A DNA stretch of 64,000 nucleotides from Mucilaginibacter aquariorum (GTDB lineage Bacteria; Bacteroidota; Bacteroidia; Sphingobacteriales; Sphingobacteriaceae): positions 1,054,001 to 1,118,000 of the forward strand of contig NZ_JANHOH010000001.1 of assembly GCF_024498135.1 (NCBI RefSeq), in the 5' to 3' direction. Position 1 is the first letter of the stretch. The number at the start of each line of letters is the position of its first letter. Below, one piece after another: positions 26,797-34,966 of the stretch. The notes under the pieces were generated by a model. That model was not told the origin of the DNA, searched no databases, and was given only the letters and a program-made list of their open reading frames with translations. The position numbers and the translations under genes are program-made.

Positions 26797-27699
26797 TTAT
26801 CTGAAGCGTTTTCTGAACTCTGAAGGTGATAAGTCCGTTTGTTTCTTAAAGAATCGTCCAAAATTGGTAGGGTCAGAAAAGTTAAGCTTATAAGCAATTT
26901 CAGAAACTTCAAAGCTTGTGTATTGTATAAGCGATTTTGCTTCGGTCGTTAGGCGACCTGTAATAAATGAAAGCGCCTTCTGGCCAGACGCTTGCCTGAC
27001 GGCTTGTGAGAGGTAATTAGCGGTTACTGAAAGCATACTCGCATACCCTTCCACTGTACGCTTATCAATATAATGATTATCTATTAATTGAATATACTTT
27101 CGCAATAAGGTTTGCTGTGGACTCTGAAGCCGGATTTCGGTATTTCGTTCTAATGCAAAGTCTTCCAAATGATAGAGTAATCCCAATAATTTCAATCGCG
27201 CCTCGATATGCTGCGCTTTAGCTGACCGCTCATAAGCATCGAACACCGCTTCAAAATGGGAGGCTAATTCATTGAATTTTGCCCGGTTAAATTTGAACAG
27301 GTTTGTATGCAATACGTCAAATAAAGGAAATTGCTCATGAAACTCCGGGCGAAAAAAGGCGAAAGCCCCCGGCTTAAAATAAATAACATAACCTTCCAGC
27401 GAATTGTTATGTGCAAAGCTGTAAACCAGGTTTGGAGAATGAAACACCAAATAAGAGTCTGGATTCTGCACGGTGTTGCTGCCATAACTCACTTCGATTT
27501 TGCCGGAATTAAAAAGTAGTGCAAAAAAATAGAACGACCGTTTAAATGGTGGCCGGTAAACGGATAGTTCTTGTTTATCCAATGGCTTTAACCGAAGACA
27601 AAAAAAATCAGGATCGTCTGTGCGGGCCGGCCAAGGAATAGAAGCCAGGAAATCATTAATTTCTCTGTAATAAGGAAAGGCAGCTTTTGTTTTCTTCAT
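26797..27699 (-). CDS. AraC-family transcriptional regulator
   Basis: 300 residues from the ATG at 27699 (MKKTKAAFPYYREI). The N-terminal half is a cupin-like sensor region (SYLVFHSPNLVYSFAHNN). The C-terminal 100 residues form the two-helix-turn-helix AraC domain (VEGYASMLSVTANYLSQAVR and VSEIAYKLNFSDPTNFGRFF). Upstream in-frame codons reach 27843 but carry no family signal. It lies 80 bases before the VOC/YdeI-like pair on the same strand and may control it; that is inference from position only. Confidence 0.88.
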   Translation of the reverse strand: MKKTKAAFPYYREINDFLASIPWPARTDDPDFFCLRLKPLDKQELSVYRPPFKRSFYFFALLFNSGKIEVSYGSNTVQNPDSYLVFHSPNLVYSFAHNNSLEGYVIYFKPGAFAFFRPEFHEQFPLFDVLHTNLFKFNRAKFNELASHFEAVFDAYERSAKAQHIEARLKLLGLLYHLEDFALERNTEIRLQSPQQTLLRKYIQLIDNHYIDKRTVEGYASMLSVTANYLSQAVRQASGQKALSFITGRLTTEAKSLIQYTSFEVSEIAYKLNFSDPTNFGRFFKKQTDLSPSEFRKRFR

Positions 27700-28071
27700 A
27701 TATCCACCGCGAAAGTGCTCCAAAATAGCAAATAAAGTGGATGTTCCGGAGCCATTGATCACCATGTTCGGAAATAGCGGACGAGCAGGAATGTGTTTGT
27801 CACCCGCCTGGGAAAACTGTTGCCAAAAGATAGCGGGGTACAAATTGAAAGTATTGAGGGGCTGCGTAAACTTAGCCGGATTACGACACTATTCCTTTAA
27901 ACTAATCATAAAAAAGAATTCCCATGAAAAATCAAGGGCGTTTAATTCCCTGTGAAAGTTTATTTATTAATTGAAAGATTATTGCCTCAGTCCTTATTCT
28001 TAATGCTTCTGCTGAAATAATCGTACCTGCATCCGACTATTTGCCGCCCGATGTAACCATCAGTTGGTTAA

Positions 28072-28256
28072 CTATCTAGTACTAACTACAACACTCTTTG
28101 TTTTCGCTTTTACTTCCTCCTTTTTTTCCGTATCTGTTACGGTTTTATGAGCGCCAGAGTCTATTTTATGCTCTTGAAATTGGCTAGCTTCTTTACTGGT
28201 TGAATTGCTTCTGCATGAAAATAGGAACATACAGACAGGTATACTATTCTTTTCAC
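28072..28256 (-). pseudogene. Small lipoprotein gene, apparently frameshifted
   Basis: The minus strand reads from a GTG at 28256 as VKRIVYLSV, the start of a signal peptide. After a one-base shift near 28231 it continues as MFLFSCRSNSTSKEASQFQE and ends in VKAKTKSVVVSTR at the TAG (28072-28074). Joined, this is a typical tiny Bacteroidetes lipoprotein (lipobox LFSC) with a charged tail rich in Lys and Glu. The in-frame ATG at 28230 leaves a signal that is too short. The function is unknown. Confidence 0.45.
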
Positions 28257-28353
28257 TTTATTTTTTGTTATGTCAAAGTCATAAATTTATTGTTGAAGCT
28301 CAAGTTGAATTGCGTTCGGATCTTGAGGAGGTTCCAAAACTCTTGCCCTAGCT

Positions 28354-28506
28354 CTAAGTTCTCGAATAAACTCCCCTTGATGACGTACTGATCTTGGAGA
28401 ACCCAACGACTGCCAGCAGGCATATCAGAAACACAACCAGCAAGCCGGTGCTCAAAGGCACCCCGCCGATAAAGGGTAACGAAATAAAATTAAAAATGAA
28501 CTGCAT
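28354..28506 (-). CDS. Possible small single-pass membrane protein
   Basis: A 50-codon frame starts at the ATG at 28506 and ends at TAG 28354-28356. Residues about 20-40 are strongly hydrophobic (STGLLVVFLICLLAVVGF), followed by polar and basic residues. No family is recognised. It could be a real short membrane protein or a fragment of a decayed transporter. It lies between the frameshifted lipoprotein and a 102-residue hypothetical protein. Confidence 0.3.
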   Translation of the reverse strand: MQFIFNFISLPFIGGVPLSTGLLVVFLICLLAVVGFSKISTSSRGVYSRT

Positions 28507-28582
28507 ACTGTCAACCGCTGAACTTCAAATTACCGCATTAAACGTGTGCTGAAACTGCAATTGGCGTTAACAAATTGTTACC

Positions 28583-28891
28583 TTATAGTTGAAATCCCTC
28601 TTCTGAAGATCGCTCATGAAAGTTAGGTATATTGGAAGCCACCAGACCATTTTTTGTGTCCTTTTGTTTTATAAATTGCTTTGCCAGGGCTTCTACATCC
28701 GCGCTTTTCAACATAGAGGGATCATGAAGTTGTAAACTCAATAACAGTACGGGCACAGTTATTATCCCGTTACCTGTTTTAATGATCATTTGCGAACCTA
28801 GTCTTTCCATAGTTTTCAACTTGCCTATTTCGGGGTTGATTTCCTGCAGTCTGATAAGTACTTCTTCAATTATGTATATTGGAATTTTCAT
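28583..28891 (-). CDS. Hypothetical protein, 102 residues
   Basis: A soluble protein, MKIPIYIIEEVLIRLQEINP onward, with a basic and hydrophobic middle (GNGIITVPVLLLSLQLHD) and a helical, charged C-terminus (VEALAKQFIKQKD). No signal peptide, no cysteine and no motif I recognise. Codon use and length are consistent with a real gene. It lies after the hairpin at 28913-28935, so it is probably expressed separately from the IPT/NHL gene upstream. Confidence 0.5.
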   Translation of the reverse strand: MKIPIYIIEEVLIRLQEINPEIGKLKTMERLGSQMIIKTGNGIITVPVLLLSLQLHDPSMLKSADVEALAKQFIKQKDTKNGLVASNIPNFHERSSEEGFQL

Positions 28892-28912
28892 TTAGGGTGC
28901 TGATAGTTTAAA

Positions 28913-28935
28913 ACGGGGCGGTAAAACCGCCCCGT
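28913..28935 (-). terminator. Terminator hairpin after the IPT/NHL gene
   Basis: ACGGGGCGG and CCGCCCCGT form a perfect 9-bp stem with a TAAAA loop. It sits 29 bases after the stop of the IPT/NHL gene on the minus strand, followed there by TTTAAA. Confidence 0.6.
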
Positions 28936-28963
28936 AACATTGTGTGATCAGAGATCAAAAATA

Positions 28964-30919
28964 TTATTTCAGGAACATTTTGCGTATGGCATTATTATAC
29001 TGGTCTACAATATAAATGTTGCCATCCTTATCTATTGCCATGTCTGACCTGTTCCTGAATTGCGCCTCATTTAAACCACCGTCCTTGTAGCCTGTAGATG
29101 GCTGACTCGAAATAGTACTTAATTCATTTAACGTTAAGTTTATTTTTCTGGTTGTTGCTGCAAACCCGTCAGAGAAGTAAATATTACCCTGCCCATCGGT
29201 TATTAAACCCAGGGGGATAACCAGTGATGACTGATTTTTGGGTCCATCAGAATTTCCAAAATTACCATTACCTGCCCAACCACGTATATTGGTTTTATTA
29301 TCCAGATCGTAACGGTTTATATACAGGCTTTCGGTATCAGAGTAATACAGGTATGACCCAATAATTACAGGCGAACCATAATCCGCGCCACCATAAAAAC
29401 CACTCATGGCCGACCTGACACCCGATTTATCAACACGTGTAAGACTATATGAGGTTTGTACATATAAAATGCCATTATCATCAATAGCCAGTTTGCCCGG
29501 CTGGTTTAAATTTACTGCATACGTACTAACTACTGCCGCCGGTGTAATTTTACGGATCGTATTATTATATCCATCAGATACATAAAGATTATCTTGCTTA
29601 TCAACAACAATACCATTAGTAAAACCAAAACTGAACAAGGCCGACGTGCCTGTACCATTTTGATTACCCGATTGCTTGCTGGTGCTACCCGCAAAAATAG
29701 AAACTACGCCTTGCGGTGTGATCTTCCTGATACACTGGCTGGTAAAATCTACCAGGAACACATTGCCATGGCTATCTACTGCGATACTCGCCCCACGTTC
29801 TTTGATATTAAGATCTGAGCTGTTTGGCCCACCGGCTAATGTCATAATACCGGCACGGTTAAAGTTTACCGGTGATGTGGCAATTTGACCGGCATTTGCA
29901 ACCTTTACCGGCCCCGATGTTAATGTTGGGGGTGCTGCAACTGTCAGGCTTGTTGCCGTGGCACTTATTACCTGTGCATTCTCTCCGTTAAAGGTTACGG
30001 TGTTTAATGCCGCATTGGTATTAAAACCAGTACCGGTAATTGTTACCTGTGTACCGGCAAGGCCATTATCGGGGCTTAAAGTAGCTATACCCAACGTTTG
30101 ATCTTTAAAATCAGGCCCTTGCACAACCTGGTCGTTAACATCTAAAACAACTTTGCCATTACCTGTGGCACCCGGTATGGTTAAAGTAATTTTAAAAGCA
30201 CTTGCCGTTAAAGCAACCGCAGGCTTACCATTTATGGTTACTTTGTTTTCGTCCGTAAATGTGCTGAAATTTTCTCCTGTAATGGTCATTACCGTACCCG
30301 CAGGCCCGCTTAATGGGGTAACCGCATCTATTTTAGGCATGGGCACCACTGTAAATATCGGCCCTGTGGCTTTTTGATTGTTAATGGTTACCGATACCGG
30401 GCCTGTTTGCACACCATCAGGCGCGGTTACTACCAGGTATTCGGCTGTGGCTTCTGTAACTAAAGCAGGTTTACCGTTAAAATCTACCAGGTTACCTGCT
30501 TTGACATCATCAAAACCACCGCCCGTAATTTTCACGTGGGTGCCTTTACCCCCTGTAGCCGGTTTGATGCCGGATATGACCTGGAATTTAAAGATCTGGC
30601 CGTTGGCTTCTTTTCCGTTTACCTTAACCGTAACCGGGCCCGTGCCCGCGCTTTCCGGCACTTCGGCAACTAAAATATTATCGCTTGCACTTACAACCAA
30701 TGCGGGTTTGCCATTCACAAATACCTCCGCAGGGCCAGTTGTGCTGCTAAAGCCGGCGCCTGTGATACGAATATGTGTACCGGCAGCACCGTTTGCCGGG
30801 CTAATACCCTGAACACTTAACTCCTGGTAAGTGTAATTACCAATGGTTAAGGTTTGGTTATTCATTTTCACAACAATGCTGCCGGTAACGCCTGTTAAGT
30901 TATTAATATTAACCTCCAT
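28964..30919 (-). CDS. IPT/TIG and NHL-repeat protein, apparently N-terminally truncated
   Basis: 651 residues. Four IPT/TIG immunoglobulin-like domains lie at about 35-110, 112-190, 195-275 and 278-355 (each with an xITGxGFxxxT-like core: ITGAGFSSTTG, ITGGGFDD, ITGENFSTFTD, ITGTGFNTN). An NHL beta-propeller follows from about 365 (VDSHGNVFLVDFTSQCIRKI, VDKQDNLYVSDGYNNTIRKI, ending YIVDQYNNAIRKMFLK). Such proteins are normally exported lipoproteins near SusCD genes, but this start has no signal peptide. The frame stays open upstream of the ATG (GDLFSHGPSTTYETGKL) until a TAG near 30971, and that stretch reads like more IPT domain. The true 5' end therefore appears lost. Confidence 0.75.
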   Translation of the reverse strand: MEVNINNLTGVTGSIVVKMNNQTLTIGNYTYQELSVQGISPANGAAGTHIRITGAGFSSTTGPAEVFVNGKPALVVSASDNILVAEVPESAGTGPVTVKVNGKEANGQIFKFQVISGIKPATGGKGTHVKITGGGFDDVKAGNLVDFNGKPALVTEATAEYLVVTAPDGVQTGPVSVTINNQKATGPIFTVVPMPKIDAVTPLSGPAGTVMTITGENFSTFTDENKVTINGKPAVALTASAFKITLTIPGATGNGKVVLDVNDQVVQGPDFKDQTLGIATLSPDNGLAGTQVTITGTGFNTNAALNTVTFNGENAQVISATATSLTVAAPPTLTSGPVKVANAGQIATSPVNFNRAGIMTLAGGPNSSDLNIKERGASIAVDSHGNVFLVDFTSQCIRKITPQGVVSIFAGSTSKQSGNQNGTGTSALFSFGFTNGIVVDKQDNLYVSDGYNNTIRKITPAAVVSTYAVNLNQPGKLAIDDNGILYVQTSYSLTRVDKSGVRSAMSGFYGGADYGSPVIIGSYLYYSDTESLYINRYDLDNKTNIRGWAGNGNFGNSDGPKNQSSLVIPLGLITDGQGNIYFSDGFAATTRKINLTLNELSTISSQPSTGYKDGGLNEAQFRNRSDMAIDKDGNIYIVDQYNNAIRKMFLK

Positions 30920-30974
30920 CAGTTTGCCTGTTTCATAGGTTGTTGATGGACCATGGCTGAAGAGGTCGCCCTAT

Positions 30975-31221
30975 ATCACCAGGTAATTGTCAAACCCAAG
31001 GACGATAATTTTTATTAAAATCCGTAAAGGGGAGTTAGCGTTTGACCACCCAACCGGCTTAAAATAATATTCGTATTTGCTATAGCGACACTTCAACGGG
31101 GAAATTTTGAACTCACGCACCGTGCGCTTTGCCGCCGAAAGAAACAATATGACCATGATACCTTAACCCAGGCTTAACATACCGGCTATGATTTTTACGT
31201 TAAAGCAACCTAAAAACTTAT
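30975..31221. other. Gene-free stretch between truncated IPT gene and nuclease
   Basis: About 250 bases with no convincing frame. It should contain the promoter of the plus-strand nuclease and the break point where the IPT gene lost its 5' end. No repeat or transposon end is visible. Confidence 0.35.
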
Positions 31222-32598
31222 ATGAAAATCAGACATTTACTATTTTCCCCGCTGGCGGCGCTGTTCCTGCTGGCCTCTTGTTCCAAGGACACAACCGCGC
31301 CCGCTCCAGAGAGCGGAACAGGCCAAACCACCGCTGTATCATCGAAACTGCGAACGACGGCCATCACTCAAACCTTTTCCGAGGGCTTTGAATCAGGCAG
31401 CAAGACCGCTTACGCAATAAGTAATGTTACGTTGGGCAGCGGCTCCTGGAGTATGGACGACGCCCTGATCGGCAATACCACATCCGACCATAAGGCGGGC
31501 AGCCAGTCGGTACGCATCCGTAATACCGGCACCCTGGGTATGAACTTTAACGTTGCAGCCGGTGCATCTACCGTAACGGTAAAGTATGCCGTTTACGGAA
31601 CTGATGGTTCCTCGGCGTTCCAGCTGTGGGCATCATCGAACAGCGGCAGCAGCTATACCCAGGTGGGCGGCACCATTACCGCATCATCGGCCGCATTGAA
31701 TACGGCCACTTTTACGGTGAACCAGGCAGGTACACTCCGTTTCCAACTGCGCAAGACCAGCGGTGGCACCAACCGCATTAATATCGACGACTTTATCGTG
31801 AACAGTTATGACAATGGTTCAACCGGTGGCGGCACCGGCGGTTCTACCGGCGATAACAGCAACTTATTGATGGGCAACCCCAGCGGAGCGACCGGCAGCA
31901 TCGTTTTCCCGGCCAACTACCTGATGGACCAGACTTATTTTACGGAAAGCTATAACCGCGACCGGGGTACCCCGAACTGGGTAAGCTGGTATGTAGGCAG
32001 CAGCAGCTTAGGTGCAACCGCCCGTACTGACGCTTTCCGTGCAGACCTTAATTTGCCTTCCGGCTGGTATCAGGTCGGCAGCACCAGTTATTCCGGTTCC
32101 GGCTTTGACCGTGGCCACAACTGCCCCAGTGCAGATAGAACCACAACCGTTACAGCCAATGAAGCAACCTTTCTGATGACCAATATGATCCCGCAGGCAC
32201 CCAATAATAACCAGCAGACCTGGGCTAACCTGGAGAACTATGCCCGTTCATTGGTTGCCGCAGGCAATGAGGTGTACATTGTCATGGGCAGTTACGGCAC
32301 CGGCGGTACCGGATCGAATGGTTTTGCCAGCACCATCAACAGCGGCCACGTCACCGTGCCGTCAAATGTCTGGAAAGTGGTCGTAGTATTGCCAAATGGC
32401 AACAGCGACCTGAGCCGTGTGACCAGTTCTACACGCGTGATCGCCGTGAACACCCCGAACATTAATACGACCAATTCCGACTGGAAGACTTACCGCTGCA
32501 GCGTGCGCAGTATTGAAAGCGCTACCGGCTATAACCTGTTATCTGCTTTACCACAATCTGTACAAGATGCCGTAGAGACCCGGGTCGATAACCTGTAA
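31222..32598 (+). CDS. Secreted DNA/RNA non-specific endonuclease (lipoprotein)
   Basis: 458 residues. Order: lipoprotein signal (LLASC, C20), a jelly-roll-like domain (about 48-195, ending RINIDDFIV), a Gly/Thr-rich linker (STGGGTGGSTG), and an endonuclease_NS domain (about 230-455). The metal-binding catalytic motif DRGH is at 296-299 (FDRGHNCPSADR), followed by MTNMIPQAPNNNQQTWANLE with the conserved Asn residues. It should cut any nucleic acid outside the cell, for phosphate or nucleoside scavenging. GC is higher than in its neighbours. The N-terminal fused domain may bind a surface or polymer; this is inference. Confidence 0.92.
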   Translation: MKIRHLLFSPLAALFLLASCSKDTTAPAPESGTGQTTAVSSKLRTTAITQTFSEGFESGSKTAYAISNVTLGSGSWSMDDALIGNTTSDHKAGSQSVRIRNTGTLGMNFNVAAGASTVTVKYAVYGTDGSSAFQLWASSNSGSSYTQVGGTITASSAALNTATFTVNQAGTLRFQLRKTSGGTNRINIDDFIVNSYDNGSTGGGTGGSTGDNSNLLMGNPSGATGSIVFPANYLMDQTYFTESYNRDRGTPNWVSWYVGSSSLGATARTDAFRADLNLPSGWYQVGSTSYSGSGFDRGHNCPSADRTTTVTANEATFLMTNMIPQAPNNNQQTWANLENYARSLVAAGNEVYIVMGSYGTGGTGSNGFASTINSGHVTVPSNVWKVVVVLPNGNSDLSRVTSSTRVIAVNTPNINTTNSDWKTYRCSVRSIESATGYNLLSALPQSVQDAVETRVDNL

Positions 32599-32852
32599 GG
32601 CATGCGGCTTTTCCCTGCTTCCTTGATCTTCGTATTATTGAACTCAAAGAAGGCCATAGTCCGTCTTATTCTTTTCATACAGGTCCGGTTTCTCCATGTG
32701 CTGCTACACCCGGTACGTGTAATGAAGATTTTATTCGGAACCATAATGTATCAGCTACTTTTGATTCTCACAGGGATAATGAACTTGCTGCCCGCCGTTA
32801 GCATATCGCGGATGGCTACCGGGCATTAAAATAGGAACCGGACTTAAATAAA

Positions 32853-32884
32853 AAATCCCCTGAGCGATCGTCGCCAGGGGATTT
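32853..32884. terminator. Bidirectional terminator hairpin
   Basis: AAATCCCCTG and CAGGGGATTT make a perfect 10-bp stem with a 12-base loop. It lies between the convergent nuclease (plus) and NmrA-like (minus) genes. A-rich sequence on the left and T residues in the right arm let it work on both strands. Confidence 0.65.
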
Positions 32885-32888
32885 AACC

Positions 32889-32915
32889 TAAGTATTCTTC
32901 AAAAAAGAGTACTTA
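32889..32915. other. Second hairpin in the convergent intergenic region
   Basis: TAAGTATTCTT and AAGAGTACTTA pair over 11 positions (one T-G pair) around a 5-base loop. It directly precedes a short relic starting ATGAAACAGCAAGTAATT, which also occurs at 34832. Confidence 0.4.
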
Positions 32916-32976
32916 TGAAACAGCAAGTAATTTAAGAACCATATTACGCTGAGGCGCTTTATGATGAAAACTTTGC

Positions 32977-33846
32977 TCATAAGGTAAATGCTCTGCGATT
33001 CTTTTCAATAAAATCAGCAAACGTTATTGGTGGCCTTCCGGTGATTTCTTCTATTTTATTATTAAAAGTAGGTTCACCAAATATATTGTCACCTTCTGTA
33101 TTGGCAACATGGTTTTTAAAATGATCATAACTTCCCAGGCCAATCGAATCAGCCATATCTTGTACGCTCACCTGTTCGTAGACAATGTCTTTCCCTAAGG
33201 TCTTGCCGATAATTTCGCCGATTTCCCTGTAACTTAATAGTTCAGGTCCGAATAGCTGGTAAACCTTCCCGATATGCTGATCCGGATCAGCTAAAATACT
33301 GCCGACAGTCCTCGCGATGTCTTCGCCGGCAATGGGAGCATGTTTTGCCTCAGCGGGAAAACTCATTTGTAGTTTACCAGCCTTAATTTGGCCGGAGACA
33401 TATAAGAACCATTCCGCAAAAAAAGTCGGCCTGAGGTGTGCCGTCGGGATGCCGGTCCATTTGAAAACTTCTTCTGATAAAAAATGACGAATCGTCGCCG
33501 GGCTTTTTGAAGTTGAGGTCACTTGTTTCTGTGACATGTTGACGATAAATTCAGCGCCGGCTTCTTTAGCGGCCTGCGCAAATATCACGGTTACATCCAG
33601 CAGATCGGGGCTTAAAGGATAACAGAAATATCCTCTTTTAACACCTTGCCACGCTAATCTGACATCATCCAGGTTTTGCATGTCTCCGACAACAATCTCA
33701 ACACCAAGTTCTTTAAGACGGGCTGACCGCGCATCTTCTTTATGCACGAGCGCACGTACCTGAAATCCTTTTTGCAACAGAACCTCAACCGATGGCATAC
33801 CTGTGGAACCTGTAGCACCGGTAATTAAAATTTTAGGCTTTTCCAT
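32977..33846 (-). CDS. NmrA-like NAD(P)-binding oxidoreductase/sensor
   Basis: 289 residues from the ATG at 33846 (MEKPKILITGATGSTG). The glycine-rich GATGSTG dinucleotide motif lies at about 9-15. LVHKEDARSARLKEL follows, as in NAD(P)H:quinone oxidoreductase 2 and NmrA-like atypical SDR proteins, and the catalytic Tyr-x3-Lys of classical SDRs is not evident. The longer frame to 33903 carries no family signal. The upstream region holds a long perfect palindrome (33955-33995) that matches the one before the HxlR gene, so this gene is very likely the target of that repressor or activator. Confidence 0.87.
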   Translation of the reverse strand: MEKPKILITGATGSTGMPSVEVLLQKGFQVRALVHKEDARSARLKELGVEIVVGDMQNLDDVRLAWQGVKRGYFCYPLSPDLLDVTVIFAQAAKEAGAEFIVNMSQKQVTSTSKSPATIRHFLSEEVFKWTGIPTAHLRPTFFAEWFLYVSGQIKAGKLQMSFPAEAKHAPIAGEDIARTVGSILADPDQHIGKVYQLFGPELLSYREIGEIIGKTLGKDIVYEQVSVQDMADSIGLGSYDHFKNHVANTEGDNIFGEPTFNNKIEEITGRPPITFADFIEKNRRAFTL

Positions 33847-33954
33847 TTTATAATCAGTATTAATAATCCTTAGCCAATGCGGATAAAGTACCATAACGTT
33901 CAACGATCATCTTGATGACAAACTTATTACATCATAACGCAATTAAAGTAATGG

Positions 33955-33995
33955 CAATGTAAATTAACTTGCAAATTGCAAGTTAATTTACATTG
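33955..33995. promoter_or_regulatory. Perfect palindromic operator upstream of NmrA-like gene
   Basis: A 41-base perfect inverted repeat: 20-base arms around a single central A at 33975. Its core is AATTAACTTGC / GCAAGTTAATT. The HxlR gene promoter region has a closely similar dyad at 34634-34670. HxlR proteins are dimeric winged-helix regulators that bind such dyads. Confidence 0.75.
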
Positions 33996-34158
33996 GTTAT
34001 TTTAAGGCAACGATGATGGCATTCTTAGATAACTTCTACGATCAGGTTGTTGGGATTCGGGCTACAGCATTTTATAAGCGAGCGTGGAAGCATTGGTTCA
34101 GACTAAAGAACAAATAAAAGTGTCGGAAGTCTCGGGGTACAAAGAGAGAAATCAAAGA

Positions 34159-34602
34159 TTAAAGAACTGCTTGTGATGATTTTCTTTGTTGCTCCGCACG
34201 CTTTCGTGCCAGCTCTTTATACTTTTTAATCGTCTCCTCCCGGTCAGATTCGAGTGCTATTATTAAATCAGGATCAGTTTCAGGCGGAAAATTGGAAAGA
34301 CCCCAAATGGATAATTCTAAGATCACCGGAATTAAGGTAATGCTTTTTTCTGTCAGGATATAGGTGAACTTGGATCTTTTATCACTGGCTACTACCTTTT
34401 CCACCAACTTTTGTGATTCGAGGATATTTAAGCGATCGGCCAGGATATTAGTCGCAATCTTTTCCGCTGACTGCAGAAACTCATTGTAAGATGATTTACC
34501 GGCAAAAATCATATCTCTCAGGATCAATAATATCCACTTATCACCGAGTATGTCAAGCGAGAAACTTATCGGACATCGAGAACGCGGCGTAATTGATTTC
34601 AT
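34159..34602 (-). CDS. HxlR-family winged-helix transcriptional regulator
   Basis: 147 residues. RCPISFSLDILGDKWILLIL at the start is the HxlR signature, with an N-terminal Cys at about residue 10. The winged helix covers about 12-100 (FAGKSSYNEFLQSAEKIATN, LEKVV-like wing). Single-Cys HxlR proteins of the YodB/HypR type sense quinones or disulfide stress, and this one has a Cys in the matching place. It stands next to an NmrA-like quinone-oxidoreductase-type gene. Long palindromes lie upstream of both genes, which predicts autoregulation plus control of the oxidoreductase. Confidence 0.9.
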   Translation of the reverse strand: MKSITPRSRCPISFSLDILGDKWILLILRDMIFAGKSSYNEFLQSAEKIATNILADRLNILESQKLVEKVVASDKRSKFTYILTEKSITLIPVILELSIWGLSNFPPETDPDLIIALESDREETIKKYKELARKRAEQQRKSSQAVL

Positions 34603-34633
34603 AAAGCCAATTTGTATTGTTTACTGCAGCCTA

Positions 34634-34670
34634 TTGTATATTTACTTGCAAAGCACAAGTAAATATACAA
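34634..34670. promoter_or_regulatory. Palindromic operator upstream of the HxlR gene
   Basis: TTGTATATTTACTTG and CAAGTAAATATACAA form perfect 15-base arms with a 7-base spacer. The half-site TGTA-ATT-ACTTG is shared with the palindrome at 33955-33995. It sits 32 bases upstream of the HxlR start, a position expected for self-control. Confidence 0.75.
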
Positions 34671-34831
34671 AATAAGTGTAAGAAAAATAGTGAATCACTC
34701 AGTATCGTAGGTCCCGGAATCTGATTAGCGAAATCGTGTTATCTTACATTGTTTTTTAACCTAAGTATATGATTTGAAAAACACCCGGGCTCATAAAAAT
34801 GTATTTTATAGATAATCAACGGAGGATATTT

Positions 34832-34966
34832 ATGAAACAACAAGTAATTGAAGGGCCACTTTATCGTCACGGTTTTTTAACTGCACGAGGCCGGAAGGCT
34901 ATATCTGTCTTGAGTGAACATTCATTTGCAAATTTTGTAATTTCGCGTGCGGCAATAATACTTTAA
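34832..34966 (+). CDS. Possible 44-residue peptide preceding the Crp/Fnr gene
   Basis: An ATG at 34832 follows a strong GGAGG ribosome-binding site 8 bases upstream, which is unusual in this phylum, and opens a 44-codon frame (MKQQVIEGPLYRHGFLTARG onward). Its TAA overlaps the ATG of the Crp/Fnr gene (TAATG), as in translational coupling. The first 24 bases from TTATG recur at 32913-32936 with two changes. No family recognised; it could be a leader peptide or a remnant. Confidence 0.38.
   Translation: MKQQVIEGPLYRHGFLTARGRKAISVLSEHSFANFVISRAAIIL

Noticed and set aside
30378..30812. 144-codon plus-strand frame with repeated Val/Pro/Thr segments
   Set aside because: It is the mirror of the repeated IPT domains on the minus strand, so its internal repeats are inherited from them.
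34013..34117. 34-codon frame (MMAFLDNFYDQVVGIRATAF onward) next to the 33955 palindrome
   Set aside because: Too short, no family match and no promoter of its own; possibly transcribed divergently from NmrA, but unsupported.
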